A stretch of DNA of 64,000 nt from Papiliotrema nemorosa (Eukaryota > Basidiomycota > Tremellomycetes > Tremellales > Rhynchogastremaceae): contig JASKOT010000015.1 of the NCBI GenBank assembly GCA_032158125.1, forward strand, positions 1 to 64,000, read 5' to 3'. A program made the position numbers and the translations under genes. Within the stretch, counting starts at the first letter, position 1; each line of letters opens with the position of its first letter. The notes below the pieces were generated by a model. The model made no database searches. It saw only the letters and a list, made by a program, of their open reading frames with translations, and was not told where the DNA came from. Of the stretch, positions 36,787-48,089 are shown in pieces.

Positions 36787-37875
36787 ATGCCGAGGGAAAT
36801 AGAACCACCGTCGATACAGAGATCCTTTATGTTGGCAGCTTTGGCGGAAGGCAAACGGTTAGACGGTAGAACACCTCTTCAACTTCGACCGATCAGCTTG
36901 GAATTCGGCGATGAATTGGGATGGTGTACATGTCAATGGGGCAAGACGAGGTGCATTCTCTCTGTAGGGCCACGATGAGTCGACTGATCCTTTAGAGTTC
37001 TGGCGCAGGTGTCCGCGACGATAGTCAAGCCGAGGGATGATAGGCCGTACGAGGGGTTTCTCCTCATCAATAGCGAGATTTCACCCATGGCTTCAAGTGT
37101 CTACGAGGCGGGCCGGTGAGATTACGATCGCTGGATGATTCGCGTTGGGCTAATGAAAGATCATCAGAGGATGAGGTGCTGATCACTCGTTTATTGGAGA
37201 AGAGTATACGGCGTACCGAAGCTGTCGATCGAGAAGCGTTGTGTATAGTAGCTGGAGAGAAGGTTTGTCAACGCCCGTCCTCCTACCGCCCACATCTTAT
37301 CCCTTGTCGTCTCTACTTGGCTGAGCTTTAGGTCTGGCAATTGAGGTTATCCTTGCATTTCTTGTCAGATTCCGGCAACTTGCTGAATTGCGCTTCATTG
37401 GCTGCTATGACTGCTCTACGGCATTTCAGGAAACCAGAGGTGGAAGTGATAGGTGACGAGGTGATACTGGTGCGTCGTGGATCTGTCTCCTTGTCCTGAG
37501 TTGAGCTTACATGTAGCATTCACCCGATGAGAGGGCTCCAGTGCAGTTGGCGATACATCATGTCCCGCTATGTGTCACCTTTGCGCATTTCGAAAAGTGA
37601 GTCGGCGCATCCTAGAATGTTGGCTGACATGCAGTCTCCCACCTATACTTGATCCCTCGCATCTGGAAGAAACATTAGCAGACGGAACATTGACGTTGAC
37701 TCTGAACGCACAAAGAGAGCTATGTGTGTTGTCGAAAGCTGGAGGGACGGCACTGGCGGCAGATGAAGTGATGAGTGCCGTCCGAGTCGGTGTGGACAGA
37801 GTGAGGGGATTGGTCAAGTTGATGGAAGAGGCTTTAGAGAGGGATAGAGCGCAACGTATAGTTGAAGTGAGGTAG
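36787..37875 (+). CDS. RRP45: Exosome complex subunit Rrp45 (EXOSC9)
   Basis: RNase PH-like ring subunit of the 3'-5' RNA exosome, needed for rRNA processing and RNA decay. From 36787 it reads MPREIEPPSIQRSFMLAALA, EGKRLDGRTPLQLRPISLEF and then GKTRVLAQVSATIVKPR. The family segments PYEGFLLINSEISPMAS, RLLEKSIRRTEAVDREALCI, AGEKVWQLRLSLHFLSDSGN and NLLNCASLAAMTALRHFRKP are all present. The end includes ELCVLSKAGGTALAADEVM and stops at 37875. Five or six short introns interrupt it. Compared with human EXOSC9 it lacks the long C-terminal tail, as do yeast Rrp45 proteins. Confidence 0.92.
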
Positions 37876-38454
37876 CTTGCCCCTCTCGATCGATGCATAG
37901 CCTCCAGAGGATGCCTTGTTGGTCGATGACCATGGCACAAGGTAGACCAGACGCGTTTCAGATTCTCTTCCAGGGGGATGAGAGCGTTCATTCGCCTCAT
38001 TGTTGCTTTCCTTCTCCACACGTTGCATCCCTTTAGTCATATCGACAATATTAGCAAACTCAATCCTGTGCATCTTTGACATCCATGATTCTGGCTTGAT
38101 CGACGCTACTCACCGTCTACCATCCGGGAGGCGGTGTGTGATTAGGACGAATCCGCAACGATGTCACGTATCTTCAGGTGAACACACTTCTCTCTACCCG
38201 GACTCACTCATTCTTCTCGGGCGCTCAACATCCACACACTTCCCTTGCTCCCATAAAGTTGATAAGTGGACTGACACACTAGTAGGAAACGAACAAACTC
38301 GAAAGCCGACGCGACGGAGCGACCTACTACCAACGTTCTCCGAAAATCACCCTCCTCATCTGGGTTAAGAGACCCTTCGACAAATTTGAACAAGAATCGT
38401 CAAGCCACCAGAGACGTCTTTGAGGGTGGAGGCATCGATGGGAGAGAGAAGAAG
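37876..38454. other. Intergenic region before the Ser/Pro-rich gene
   Basis: This is 580 bases between two plus-strand genes. Reading frames on both strands are short and without family similarity. It probably holds the RRP45 3' UTR and the promoter or 5' UTR of the next gene. No clear element is seen. Confidence 0.4.
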
Positions 38455-41400
38455 ATGGGGATACCAGACAAGCCTCCGAGCTTGGATGTCGATATACGGA
38501 ATTCGTTGATACTGCCAGGGTGAGTAGGCGCTATGACGGATCCATCGTTCGTAAAAGACAATACTCACCTGTATAGGCTGTCACAACGATTCTCGGTTCT
38601 GCTACCGTCTCTATCAAATGCCCCGGAGAGGTCTATCCGAGACTTGCTCGCTACTCAACGTGCTCGACCCGATGGGCCTTCCCTTACGGTGGAAGAGGAG
38701 GAGCTTCTGTTCGCCGAGATGCGTCAGAACACCTCTTCTCATCGAGAGGATCGAAGCAGACCGATGCATCTGGAACGCGATTTGAGCTCGAGGAGTCTAG
38801 CATCCGCTGGCAGCGGTCGATCACAAGGGTCAGGCGGTTTATCGACATCCATCTCCTCGCCTTCCTTATCCCCATCTGATCGAGATCAACCACCTTCTTC
38901 AGCACCTGTCAACACATCTCCCTCCTGGCCCGTATCTCCTCCTCCGACATCTACCTCTTTTTCCTCTTTCAAGACTTTTGGGGTCGACGACTCCGGCTTG
39001 AAGACCAAATCATATGGGTTCAGCGGTAATGCCGGGTTCAGAGATGCAGAATACATCAGAAAGGCGAAGAAGAATGGACCGGCGAGAGTCGCCGTGAATG
39101 AGGAGGCGGACGACCATTGGACCGACTCTTATGCTGACTATTATTCTGCACCGAGTCCAAAGATGGACCAGGAACCTCATAGTCCAGCAGAGTCGGAAAG
39201 GACTGCAACACCCACTTCGTCAGCAGTTCTCACTTTCCCGTCCAGCTCGTCCTCGGCACCCTCATCAGCAACTTTTCATCCACCACCTCAATCTCCGCCT
39301 CCTTCCGGTCCTCTGCCTTCTCTCCCCAAAACGTCCTCACCTATGTCCGCCAACGCGCGAACGGGTAAGAAAAGGCAATCGCTCCTCCAAGGCTTGACTC
39401 CGGCTCAGGTCAAGCGGATCTCCATGGCTTTAGGTGAGATAGAAGGCAAACTCAGTCGGACGCCCTTGGCAGACCCCGAAAGGGTTATTGAGGAAGACGA
39501 GGAAGAACTGCTCCGTCCCGCGAGTTCCATCGTCGATCAAACCAAGGAGGAGCAGGCGGTCGACATTATTGGCAAAACGCCTCCAAGAAGGGGATCAGAC
39601 GCACAGAGGACCGAGCCGCCCTCTCCATCTCGGCTGCCACCGTCCCCTCGATCCCTCAATCTACACGCTCACATTGCCCGTCCCGACTCACAAGGACCGA
39701 TCGCTCAGCCAGCCTTCCAACACCCCAATGACGACTATCGACCATCAATACCGAGACCCATCATGACGCCCTCTCGCACTCAGCCGATACGCCACAAGCC
39801 TTCTCCCTCGTTGTCCAGTGACCGTGGGCAAACACCAACCAACCCGGTGTATGTCCCTGGACAGCCTCGGCCGGTCGGCTCATACCACCGATCAGAGGGA
39901 TCTACTTCTTCGCGATCGGGGACGCCTACCCAAGTCAATATGCTTTCAGCCTCGACGAGTAGTCAACACACGTCTGATCAAAGCCCCACACCTCTGCACA
40001 CGGACCAATATGCTCGAAACGCCCTCCTGAACCGCTCTCAATCGGTCACTCAAGCCGAGGGTAGATCGCGCTCACCCAACGTCGATGTGACCAAACATTT
40101 ACGCGCGCAATCGCTGGATGCCATCGATTCTCCCCATCGTGGCTCTTCGTCGCTGGGCATGCATCCGACGTCCGAGACTATCGAAGAGGAAGATGGAGAG
40201 GCAGGATCGCCCTATGACTCAGCTTTCCCCGAGATCAAGCCAGTTCCGGGGCGTCACACCGTTTTTGATAATCAGCAAGGTCACTTCCAAGAGTCCGAGG
40301 ATCTCCTGCAACCGGAAAGCTCTCGAGTCAAAAGTCGAGTGGTGTCTCAACAAGCGACCATTGCAGACTCATCGGAGGCTTCGGATCTCAGCAGTATGCT
40401 GCAATCTCCGACGAGGACTCTGCGCCGCCTGGCATCTACAGATACAATCGGTTCTGACTACAATGAGGATCCAAGCGATAACTGGGAGCGGATTCTCGGG
40501 GCCAATCCGGACGATACAACGCAATCTACTTGGCCAGACAATATCAACACAGCAGGAGACATGTTGCGAAAGCTGAGCGGGATTGGCCTGGATGATCTGT
40601 CCACTCTACAGGATAGGTTGGTGGAAAAGGCAAAGGTGGAGAGGGAAATACTGAGAGGTGGCGTGTCTGACAGCCCCAAGCCTTCAGTATGTTCTGCACT
40701 TGAACCTAGCTAACCCTGCAGTTATCGTCTGCATTTGAGCCGATACGTCATGCTCACCCATCCATGTCGCATGACACCCATTCTCCATCCAAGGAGTCAG
40801 ACCAAGTCGTCGCGTCTCCGACGCGCCCGACTGATACCTCGACCTCTTCCCCTGAGCCTGTCAGCCGGAAACCCAGTTCCGGGAACCGTAGTGCTGCCTC
40901 AACACTTACTCGGCGACCAGCTCCTCCTCCGCCGGCAGAATCGGCCTCTTCGGTACCGCTCGAGACGCCCGTCGATGAGGTCGTCAAGACTCCTTCAACG
41001 AGTGCACTCAGTCGAAAGGGGTCTAGAAAAGTTGCGCCTGAAGATGATCCTGACGTTCGTCGCGATTTTGAAGCCCGTATCGCCGCTGCTACTGCCGCGT
41101 TGAACAGAACGCCCTCCACCACCGCCTCCCTAGGCCGAAAGAATACCAAACGCGGGGGAGCTTTCAAAATTTCAAGTCCGACTTTGGTCTCTTCCTCGGC
41201 CAAGATCGCAGGTGCCACACCTGTCACGCCCTCGGAGTCTCCCATCGATCCTACTGTTGCCAAGGCGCTCGAAAAAGCCAGTGGATCAGGCAGCAAGATG
41301 GGCATGAGATGGCGCAAACTCGGTTTCAAACGCGGTCCGTCGATCTCAAACACTTCAGAGCTGTACTCTCCACCTCCTTCTGCCATGTCAGCTTCCCAGG

Positions 41401-43377
41401 CTGCTCGATTGCAAGATCCCATCTCGCTCCCTGGTCAGAAATCGCCACCTGAACCGCCGAAGTCTGCGCCAATCGTCATGCCTTCGACAAGTGGTTCTAA
41501 TCCCACTGATTCAAAATCACCCGATCTCAATGCTTTCCGATTCCCGCGACAGGAGCAATCGTCAGCTTCAATCGCTCAATCGCAATCCGCCAAGGCGAGG
41601 CCCGCCGCGGTCGAGACAGCGCGCAATGAAACACTGGGAAATCTCGAGACAGTAGCCATGAATCCATTGACTGCTGCTTTCACGGCGCAGACCAAGCAGA
41701 CACACTCGTCGACGTCATCGAATGACTCTGCGATCGCCAAATTCATTGAAGCCGGTCGAGCGGTCGGGTTGAATGACGAGCAACTACAGGACATGCTGGT
41801 CACGAAGGGCATGATTAAACAACCCGACTCGACCCCGACAGTGCCGGTGAACAGCCAAGCCCTGACTGCGACATTTCCCAACATTGCGCCTCAATCGGAA
41901 ACGGGTCCCATGCCTACTGTCACGCGATCTTCCTCGCAGACAAAGAAGGCGACCAGCGGGAAAGGATTGTTCCGTTCGCTTTCGCGCAGCAAGAAAGCTA
42001 GACCTTCGATCACCGAGCCAACCGAAGATGCTGGAAAGATAAGTGCCCCAGTGGAGCCGGTCCCGCGAAATGTGATTGTTAGACGAACTTTGGTCCTACC
42101 GACGGATCTTCCCCAAGCTTCCTTCCTTAACCCCCTCGATTCCCCTGCTTCGTCTTCGCATTCTCGACCTAGTCCAAATCAGCGTAAGCTCTCAATCAAG
42201 CGGAAACCCGTCAACCTCACGCGAGAGGATCATGCGCTTGTGTCGGGCTCCCCGCCTCCTCAGCAGCGCAAGTTCAGCACTACCACCGCCTCTTCGGCGA
42301 CATCGGACCATGCTGGAAATCCGGGGCTTGGATTCTTACATCCGGGAACCAACCTTGGCCGATCAACCAGTTCTGTTGCGCCAAGCGAGGGCGATTCAGC
42401 GATGACGCGAAGCTCGACTGGCGGATCGTTGTATGACCTGTATGGCGATGACGCAAATCAGGAGACACTGATCAGTCCTACTCCCACCGGCGCGCAGCCA
42501 AGTACCCCAGCTAAACGTCTGACCCAGGCCATCGAGATCAAGTAAGTGCAGATGGGCCGGCCGGGCTATATGGCTATGAGCTGACATCCAGGGAGTATGC
42601 AGATGGAAAAATGGTCTGGTCGGTGGTTGATGCATTGCGAGATGACGAGGAAGAAGAGATTGAATTTGGAACGCCTGGGAATCTGTCATATCATCAACCC
42701 AACTCTCGATCTCAGTCTTCCGATTCTGGTCGGCCCGAATCGGGAGGGGATATCTTTCATCCGGGGTCGACCACTGGGCTTGTGACGAATACAGCTGGAC
42801 TCAAGTTGCGACATCGAGACAGAGGACAGACGGCTCCTCGACCTCCGACGAATGTTAGTGTATCATGCGTGGCATCTCGAAGCGGTGGTTGCTGATTACC
42901 CAGGTGTTCTACACTTCTGCCAACGATGTTGCTGATCTGATCGATTCCCTTTCGGCTGATCCGAACGCTTCGGGACGCGGTCGTATCGACATCTTCCCCT
43001 CGTCCGGCAACCACACCTCCTCTTCATCTCCCTTCCCATACTCCGCCACGACTCCCTCCCCCAAGTCAGATTCTCCCAATCCAGCGATCACAGGGCAATT
43101 CGAAGATGCGCCTTCACCTCAACATCGAGTTCCCGCACCGATCACTCTACCTCGACCGTATGCCGAGGGTCATCCTATTCCTCATCGGCAACTTTTCCCT
43201 TCTCAGCCCCAGAGACAGAGAGGGCTCGGCAGCATTGGCTCCTTGGGACATTCAGACGCTAGTCCTAGCGCGGCAAGTTTTGCCAGCTCGACGAGTGGTA
43301 TACCCGGTCGGACGGTCGAGGATCGTTTGCAGGCGTTGATCGACAGGCTGAAGGAGAGCGGGGTCAAGGCGAGTTGA
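38455..43377 (+). CDS. Very long Ser/Pro-rich protein with conserved-looking C-terminal motif, function unknown
   Basis: I do not recognise a named family. The ATG at 38455 (MGIPDKPPSLDVDIRNSLIL) is spliced over a 57-base intron to LSQRFSVLLPSLSNAPERSI. Two very large exons follow (to about 40687 and 40723-42542), mostly disordered Ser/Pro/Thr sequence. They contain short ordered pieces such as GLTPAQVKRISMALGEIEGK and MLRKLSGIGLDDLSTLQDRL, and an Arg/Lys motif GMRWRKLGFKRGPS. The last exons carry EYADGKMVWSVVDALRDDEE, a compact segment with FYTSANDVADLIDSLSADP and a final helix (RLQALIDRLKESGVKAS). The total is about 1550 residues. The layout suggests a cell-polarity or signalling scaffold, but this is inference. 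Confidence 0.7.
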
Positions 43378-43743
43378 GACAGGAAGCCGCTCAAGCTGGA
43401 CCACAATCTTTTTGACGATATTTGACGAATTTAGTGTTGCATGATGTACCTATTGAAAGTATGGTTGCACCAGTTTGTCCACTTCATTTCGCCAACCAGT
43501 TCTACTGATCCTTCCTTTCGTCGAGGTAGTGTACAGCCAGGTTGACGTTCAAATCATGGTCTGACACGTTTCAAAACTGAAGACCAGAAGCGGATGAGAC
43601 TCCTTTGGTTGTCCTTCCCTGATCAGCAGGACTTGACGGTACTGCGCATCTGCCCTAAAGACTGTTCCATGTATCGCTGTTGCGGTCGCTGTTTGACCAT
43701 CACTTCTTTAATTGAGACGATGCTACTACGACTGCGTGGCAAG
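43378..43743. other. Intergenic region before the orphan gene family
   Basis: This holds the 3' end of the Ser/Pro-rich gene and the likely promoter of family member A. An ATG at 43594 is in frame with member A, but the sequence it adds is Cys/Trp-rich and unlike the other members, so I treat it as 5' UTR. Nothing else is seen. Confidence 0.4.
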
Positions 43744-44504
43744 ATGGACGACACCGCCGAGGGCAACAAGACTGGCGCGATGAATACGATGAATACGATG
43801 AATACGATGAACACGACGGATCAGAGCACATCTCAGATCTCGGACGTGACAGCCCACAAGGACAAGTACGCTCTCATGAGCTTTCTGACGATCATGAGCG
43901 ATCTCGAAACCTTGCGGGCAGACGAGCCTCGACAAGATGACGAGTTATCTGACGGTGAAAGTGGGGAGAACCAAGGACCAAGTGAGCAAGAGATGAGGAT
44001 CAAGTTTTTATCTGACCTTGCAAATGATCAGGAGACGCTGTTTGACAGGATAGTTAATACAGACTGGACCAAGTGCAGTCTCAATCACTCTGACCAGGAA
44101 ACGATGATATCACTGCAGTGTAGGTCTTAATCTCATGTGAGCACATGAGGGGCTGATGGCGTAGGTGCTGCCAAATCACGCCGAATGGGGGGACAGACGA
44201 AGGATTCCGAAAGTTTGCCAGGGAAGCGTATACCTTCCTTACGGTCGATCATATTCTCTGTCTTCCCCTTCTCATCGATCACTTTGAATAGGTCAAGATG
44301 GAGATCTACCAAGCGGATATGGACAGTCGGCTGATTCACGATCGCTTGCTGGCGATTGAGTCTGTTCTCGTGGGATTGAGAAGCGTCGTGACATGTTACA
44401 AGCTTGATTCGGGAGAGAACACTGCTGAGGCGGACCTCAAATCGGTTTGTGAGGGTATGGCGGACGTTACCCGTCTCTTTAAAAGCGCTAGTATGGATGA
44501 ATGA
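43744..44504 (+). CDS. Orphan tandem family, member A
   Basis: Unrecognised, probably helical, acidic protein. The start at 43744 gives MDDTAEGNKTGA and then four tandem MNT units. The block HKDKYALMSFLTIMSDLETL is shared with member B (KYSLVSFLTTLPELSEQL). It is followed by an acidic linker and by QETLFDRIVNTDWTKCSLNH, which matches the B segment ending in LLLNTDHPEGLST. An intron (about 44123-44164) leads to TDEGFRKFAREAYTFLT. An in-frame TAG at 44289-44291 is avoided only if a weak 48-base phase-0 intron is spliced. The frame then continues with KMEIYQADMDSRLIHDRLLA and ends SASMDE at 44504. It lacks the central blocks of members C and D. Function is unknown. Confidence 0.55.
43780..43815 (+). 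repeat. 9-base tandem repeat (ATGAATACG)x4
   Basis: Four head-to-tail copies of ATGAATACG, the last with one change (ATGAACACG), lie in the coding sequence of member A. They encode four Met-Asn-Thr units. The length is a multiple of three, so copy-number change would keep the frame. Confidence 0.9.
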
Positions 44505-44891
44505 TTCTTCAAAGATGACGTGGAGCATGGGTCGTATCCCTGCGACGATCAGCGCTAATGCTACATGGATTTCACATGGATTATCACCTTGCAGCATGGC
44601 ATCTGGGGTCGCGCAGTGAGACAGCTCTGAACCTGTCCCACTGACCCCACCCCATGCCGGTCATAAAGGTAGGATGGGGCGTCGAGCTGTTCAACCACCT
44701 TTCATTATGATCTCCTAGGAATGGCTAGCGATACAGTACAGTAAGTCTGCGTCCAAGCTTGTCGTTGTGTTTAGTCAAACCACCGGTCAACTCGCGCTCT
44801 CTTCGTCCACTGATCTCTCCTTCAGTCGCAATCTCAATTTGATCATTGCTATCAACGCTCTACTCACCAGACAGAGCAGAAATAGCCGGCC
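44505..44891. other. Intergenic region between orphan members A and B
   Basis: No gene is seen. The stretch contains the likely 3' end of member A and the promoter of member B. Pyrimidine-rich runs with CTCAC occur close to the start of B. Confidence 0.4.
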
Positions 44892-45584
44892 ATGAATCCA
44901 AAGAATAAAGATCTAGAGGAGCTACCCGATGCACCTGACTCGCCACCGATTGAAGCTGCTCTGCCACAGCCCAAGGACGACTTGGAGATGACAGACGCGG
45001 ATTTAAGAAAGTACTCTCTTGTTTCTTTTCTCACTACGCTGCCAGAACTTTCAGAGCAGCTGTCTTTTAGGATGCAGGGACAGCAGTCAAAGAATGAGCA
45101 GTTCTCAAAGCGAATTGAGGCTTCCTGCCAGACCTTTGTGGATTTGCTCCTCAACACAGATCATCCCGAGGGTCTGAGCACTGAAGATCTTGACTCCTGG
45201 AAAGACCTTAGAAGTACGTCCTGAACGCTTGGAACTTGGGCTCACACATGAGATTCGGTCAATTGTCTGCCGGATACGATCCGGCGAGATGATCTCGACA
45301 TCCTTACTGATAGACATGCAAATCTTTTGCCCTTCTTATACACGCAGGCGAATCGATCAACTGTCGTATCACCCAGAGATAGCGAGCTACCAGTGGTGAA
45401 ATTGGAAGAAATCCTCACCTCCCGTGGTGAGCTTGCAGAGGTCTTCGAGAAGGTGCTCGAAACATACGGATATGACGTCGACGAAGACGAGCCCAGCAAG
45501 TGGGATTCATCAGTCTTGCGGCGATCTATGCCCCTCGTCACTGAAGGGTGGAATCATATATATCTCCCTCTCCACTCAATCTAA
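44892..45584 (+). CDS. Orphan tandem family, member B (short form)
   Basis: Unrecognised acidic, Leu-rich, probably helical protein. The ATG at 44892 gives MNPKNKDLEELPDAPDSPPI. The family block RKYSLVSFLTTLPELSEQL follows, then CQTFVDLLLNTDHPEG and LSTEDLDSWKDLR. An intron of about 100 bases (about 45215-45312) leads to HANLLPFLYTQANRSTVV, comparable to the HRSDVAALPKLQ segment of D. Then GELAEVFEKVLETYGYDVDE and SKWDSSVLRRSMPLVTEG align with VIEAS and FDKWRALEYMREATP of member D. The frame ends at 45584. An alternative last intron (about 45547-45643) would add VVFDEGEMARTNH and extend the product. It lacks the central repeat block found in C and D. Confidence 0.55.
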
Positions 45585-46028
45585 TCTCAGCAATGACAGG
45601 GAATTCACAGCAGGAGACGTACGCTTGGAGGCCTGCAAGCGTAAAGCGTTGTGTTTGATGAGGGGGAAATGGCTCGCACGAATCATGTGTTTCATAGTGG
45701 GAAGGCTGCAAACGAGATTTGTGCAATCCTTTATGCAAAGTCTCCCAGGATGCAGTCTCGTCATCTACAGGCTCTGTGTGGGGTGCACAGTCACAGCGAC
45801 AAAGGTCTGACAGCACCAACGGTCTCACGGACCTGTCCGTCCTTTGTGCCACTCTTCTTGCTCTTCTGCTTGACACTGCTTCGAAGACTCATGCGTGTGC
45901 TTCTGTTCGTCAGTCTGCCCTATATTACTGCAGGTGATACGCGCCCCAATCTCACCAGCACCCATTTTTCTTCATACCTCCACACCCTTCTCTGAGTTAA
46001 ACAAAGACCAGCATCAAGCCTGCAAGCG
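45585..46028 (+). pseudogene. Possible degenerate family C-terminal block
   Basis: The frame from about 45645 reads VVFDEGEMARTNHVFHSGK and then ANEICAILYAKSPR. It resembles the VVYDSDNKGSPSVFDKWRA block of member D. It is preceded by a TAA and becomes non-family, hydrophobic sequence after about 45800. It may be a relic of another copy or an alternative last exon of member B. The rest of this stretch is the promoter of member C. Confidence 0.3.
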
Positions 46029-47173
46029 ATGACTGACAATATCTCTACTGACGATCAGAAGGTCTCCCTTCTCTCTTTGGTGGTCGATCCTCACGGTATA
46101 GACGACGCAACCAGATCAGAGTCCGATCTCAAGGCTCATTATCGAGATTGGATTCACCAAGTGGAAGAAGCAGGGTCGACCGCAATCAGAGTGCTTAAGT
46201 CAGACGAGTTTCGGGATAGCCTCGATGAGCGCCACAAGGGGTACCTTGACCAATTACGAGGTGAGTGTCTACGTCAAGAGCTCAAACAGGTCCCTGTACG
46301 CTGATACAATGCTTCCAGTTGCGATCGATGCTCAACTCGTACCAGCCCCCGAGGAGAAGATCTTTGAACGCCTGGCAGAGTCGTCCATTCCTCTTCAAGC
46401 CGTGACACTCATCGAACCCTTGACTAGCCTCGTGATGAACCCCACGAATGAACACCCTACATGGGACATCCCTCTTTCGGACATCTATGATTTGGCAAAG
46501 GTGCTGTGTGACAGTCAGTACTGGAGCCTGCCAGGCGAAGACGACGAAAATGTCCTGGCCGTCTCTGAGAACTCGCCGGTAGTGGGTGCTTTAGAGGTCA
46601 CTCAGAGACTCGAAGAGGTGATCGAGTATGTCCGAAGCGCAGAGTACATCCAGCTGGAGGAGAGCGACGGATTGTCGTTGATTTCCCTGCTCGTGCCGCC
46701 AAACGAGCTCGCTTCCGTCACAACTATGGTTGCCGACCAGCTCCTACTGAACGAGGATCTGACTCAATCTTTGAAGGAGTTGTTCCGTCTGATGCGCACA
46801 ATTCCCAGTGATGATCAGCGGCTTGTAGACTTTGCGAGTGGGTACATGATATCGTATCCGTTTCCAGGTTGACCAATCAGAACGTGTCTCGGGTCTAGCA
46901 GACTCGGACCAGAGAACCATGAAGCACTACGAGATTCTCAACCGCTCTGACTTTTCTCTCTTCCCTTGTTTGCTCACTGCGGTGGCGAATGCGAATGCGG
47001 AAGGAGAGGCCGGCAATTTGGGAAAATCGCTGTATGCTGTGACCCAAATATTGATTGGAAGAATGGATGGAAGCTCGTACGTTTTCATCGACAAGTGGTC
47101 AGCTCTTCATAATGGTCGCAAGGTGACAGCGATGTTGTCGAGAGGAGACTCGTCAGAAGTCGTTGCGGAGTGA
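46029..47173 (+). CDS. Orphan tandem family, member C
   Basis: Unrecognised protein, paralogous along its whole length to member D. The start at 46029 gives MTDNISTDDQKVSLLSLVVD. Block 1 is HYRDWIHQVEEAGSTAIRVL, KSDEFRDSLDERHKGYLDQL (D has LYRDWIRKIEEAGSTLVKVL). After an intron (about 46260-46318) comes a middle part with LEEVIEYVRSAEYIQLEESD and GLSLISLLVPPNELASV, matching LGQVVDFVRGDYFADLEGND in D. A second 43-base intron is removed near 46840-46880. The end has RVSGLADSDQRTMKHYEILN, RSD, and FIDKWSALHNGRKV. It lacks the first 180 or so residues of D. Sequence is acidic and helical in character, with no signal peptide or membrane span. Function is unknown. Confidence 0.65.
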
Positions 47174-48089
47174 GAATACTCCGGCCACTTTGCGTGATAG
47201 CACATGATAATCGAGTAATCTCGCAGATATTGCAGTACCGAATAATGCAGACGTGAATAATATGAGCATGTATATTCGATACACGGATGTCGCGCTAATA
47301 CTGGTCGCAGTTCAACGGCACTCATTGTCTTTGACCTCCCTCCGCATCATCACAACGTCATGCCATCTTCGGACCGAGGGCGTACTGATAAGTTCCGAGC
47401 CAGCACAGCGGTCTTTCCATCTCGGCGTCTCTATGCGGACATGATAGATCGACAGCGACCTCGATGACATGAGAGAGCTGCGTCGCCGGTGTTCACAAAG
47501 CCGGCCCACCGGAGGGTAACAGGCTTAGTGGCCGCGAGAGCGAGAACGCCACATTCGCTACGGGCTGGGAGGTTTTCCCGGCGCAGACGCCCGCGACTTG
47601 GGAACCTGGGTCGTTGAGGCGCAGATGCACAGAATATCCGGTATCAGCTGGTGCCCTGCTGCATGGGAATGTTCTTGCGAGAGCGGTAATGCTCAGCTGT
47701 CTACGACTGGAAGAGATGCGGAATCTCCCATCGGGTACTGTCTTCCGATACGCAGCTATTTATCCGATGTTGGCGCTGCCCGCTCCTTGAAGCCGCGCCC
47801 GTAGTCACGATTCTCTCACATGGGAAGTCCTTACCAGAAGAGGCATTGGATGCATGAAACGACCTGGGGCCCGTTCTACTCCCATTCCGACCTGCGGAAC
47901 TTGTGAGCGGTCCCCACGACCGTGCCATGGAGAACCACGGATAAATCTTGCCGACCTGACATTCGAGACTTATAAGAGGTGTTAGTCCTATTCTCGGATT
48001 CCCCCCACACCCTAGTTTCCGTTGAGCACCAGTCCCACATATCACGCAAAGGGCCCCCTTGAAACAAACAAACGACAAGCGCTCATACT
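47174..48089. other. Long intergenic region upstream of the LAC12-like transporter
   Basis: This is 916 bases with several short frames and no family similarity. It probably contains the transporter promoter, with pyrimidine-rich and CCCC-rich sequence around 47990-48060. CGG/CCG-containing stretches occur at 47505-47600, possible binuclear zinc factor sites, but no convincing spaced pair was recognised. Confidence 0.4.

Noticed and set aside
47598..47804. Short frame in the transporter promoter
   Set aside because: Cys/Trp-rich chance translation with no homologous block to the orphan family.
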